From assembly GCA_958451615.1 (NCBI GenBank), contig CAUDQR010000002.1:1-64000 (forward strand): DNA of 64,000 bases. The letters run 5' to 3'. The translations under genes and the position numbers were made by a program. The notes under the pieces are model-generated. The model was not told the DNA's origin. It saw only the letters and a program-made list of their open reading frames with translations, and did no database searches. Positions 63,776 to 64,000 of the stretch are shown in pieces. Each line of letters opens with the position of its first letter. Position 1 is the stretch's first letter. The DNA is from an uncultured Collinsella sp. Its GTDB lineage: Bacteria; Actinomycetota; Coriobacteriia; Coriobacteriales; Coriobacteriaceae.

Positions 63776-64000
63776 ATGAGTGCCGCAAGCAAAAAGAGCA
63801 AGACGCAGCAGCTCAAGGAGCGTTGGGAAAACGGCGAGCTCGACTGCGGGGCGATGACGCCCGAGTTTATCAAGGGACTCAGTCCCCGCGAGCTGGGCAT
63901 GCTGGGCGAGCTGATCACCATCGACTACTTTAACGAACGCGGCTACACCTTGCTGGAGCAGGGTTATCGTTGCACCGAGGGCGAGGCCGATCTGGTGCTG
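63776..64000 (+). CDS. yraN: YraN/UPF0102 family protein (3' end outside window)
   Basis: 75 codons are visible. A helical lead of about 45 residues precedes LGELITIDYFNERGYTLLEQGYRCTEGEADLVL, which matches the nuclease-like motif of UPF0102 (R-G-Y-x-L-L and G-E-x-D-L-V). The family is endonuclease-like and follows rnhB in many genomes; its role is uncertain. ATG 63776 follows GGAAAGGAG by five bases. The gene runs off the right edge. Confidence 0.85.
   Translation, partial: MSAASKKSKTQQLKERWENGELDCGAMTPEFIKGLSPRELGMLGELITIDYFNERGYTLLEQGYRCTEGEADLVL

Overview
The window looks like a Coriobacteriia chromosome, most likely Collinsella or a close relative. The housekeeping part is GC-rich, GTG and TTG starts with good Shine-Dalgarno sites are common, and the gene sets (a one-operon shikimate pathway, an mre/rod operon running into a radical SAM pair and rplU-rpmA-obg, and galactofuranosyltransferases) fit that class. 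This placement is inference from gene content; no 16S rRNA gene is present.

Positions 1-22432 are an accessory cell-surface glycan region. It is AT-richer than the rest, changes strand repeatedly and has mixed base composition. It opens with the 3' part of a secreted modular NlpC/P60-like protein. Then come sugar-transfer genes (GT32-like, several GT2, one GT4), a Wzx-type flippase, wecB, a conspicuously GC-rich rmlB, and a six-gene plus-strand operon (GT2, DUF2304, a large GT-C-like membrane protein, GlfT2-like, LicD, second GlfT2-like). A Wzm/Wzt-type ABC exporter, a tRNA-Arg(UCU) and glf (UDP-galactopyranose mutase) close the region. Together glf, two GlfT2-like polymerases and the ABC exporter suggest a galactofuranose-containing polymer made on a lipid carrier in the cytoplasm and exported, with LicD adding a phospho-substituent.

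Positions 22511-31018 hold a minus-strand aromatic amino acid operon: aroF, tyrA, aroB, aroA, aroC, pheA, an aroE-aroK fusion and, beyond a hairpin, aroQ. It encodes every step from DAHP synthesis to chorismate and both prephenate branches. Its leader has a terminator-like hairpin lying inside a short frame that overlaps the aroF start.

Positions 31150-51083 are plus-strand: tRNA-Arg(CCG), a P-type ATPase, a zinc-ribbon membrane protein, a cyclophilin, a TPR protein, mreB-mreC-mreD-mrdA-rodA, a DUF697-type protein, the TIGR03960/TIGR03936 radical SAM pair, rplU-rpmA-obgE, nadD-yqeK-rsfS. After a terminator comes dinB on the minus strand.

Positions 52634-64000 are plus-strand: rpsP-khpA-rimM-trmD-lepB, glyQ-glyS, ppsR and ppdK (separated by a regulatory-looking gap with four TTTACC repeats), then rplS, rnhB and the start of yraN. 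No insertion sequence, integrase, CRISPR array or prophage was seen. The most noteworthy items are the galactofuran assembly/export cluster, the mosaic first gene, the aro leader, the AroE-AroK fusion and the TTTACC array.
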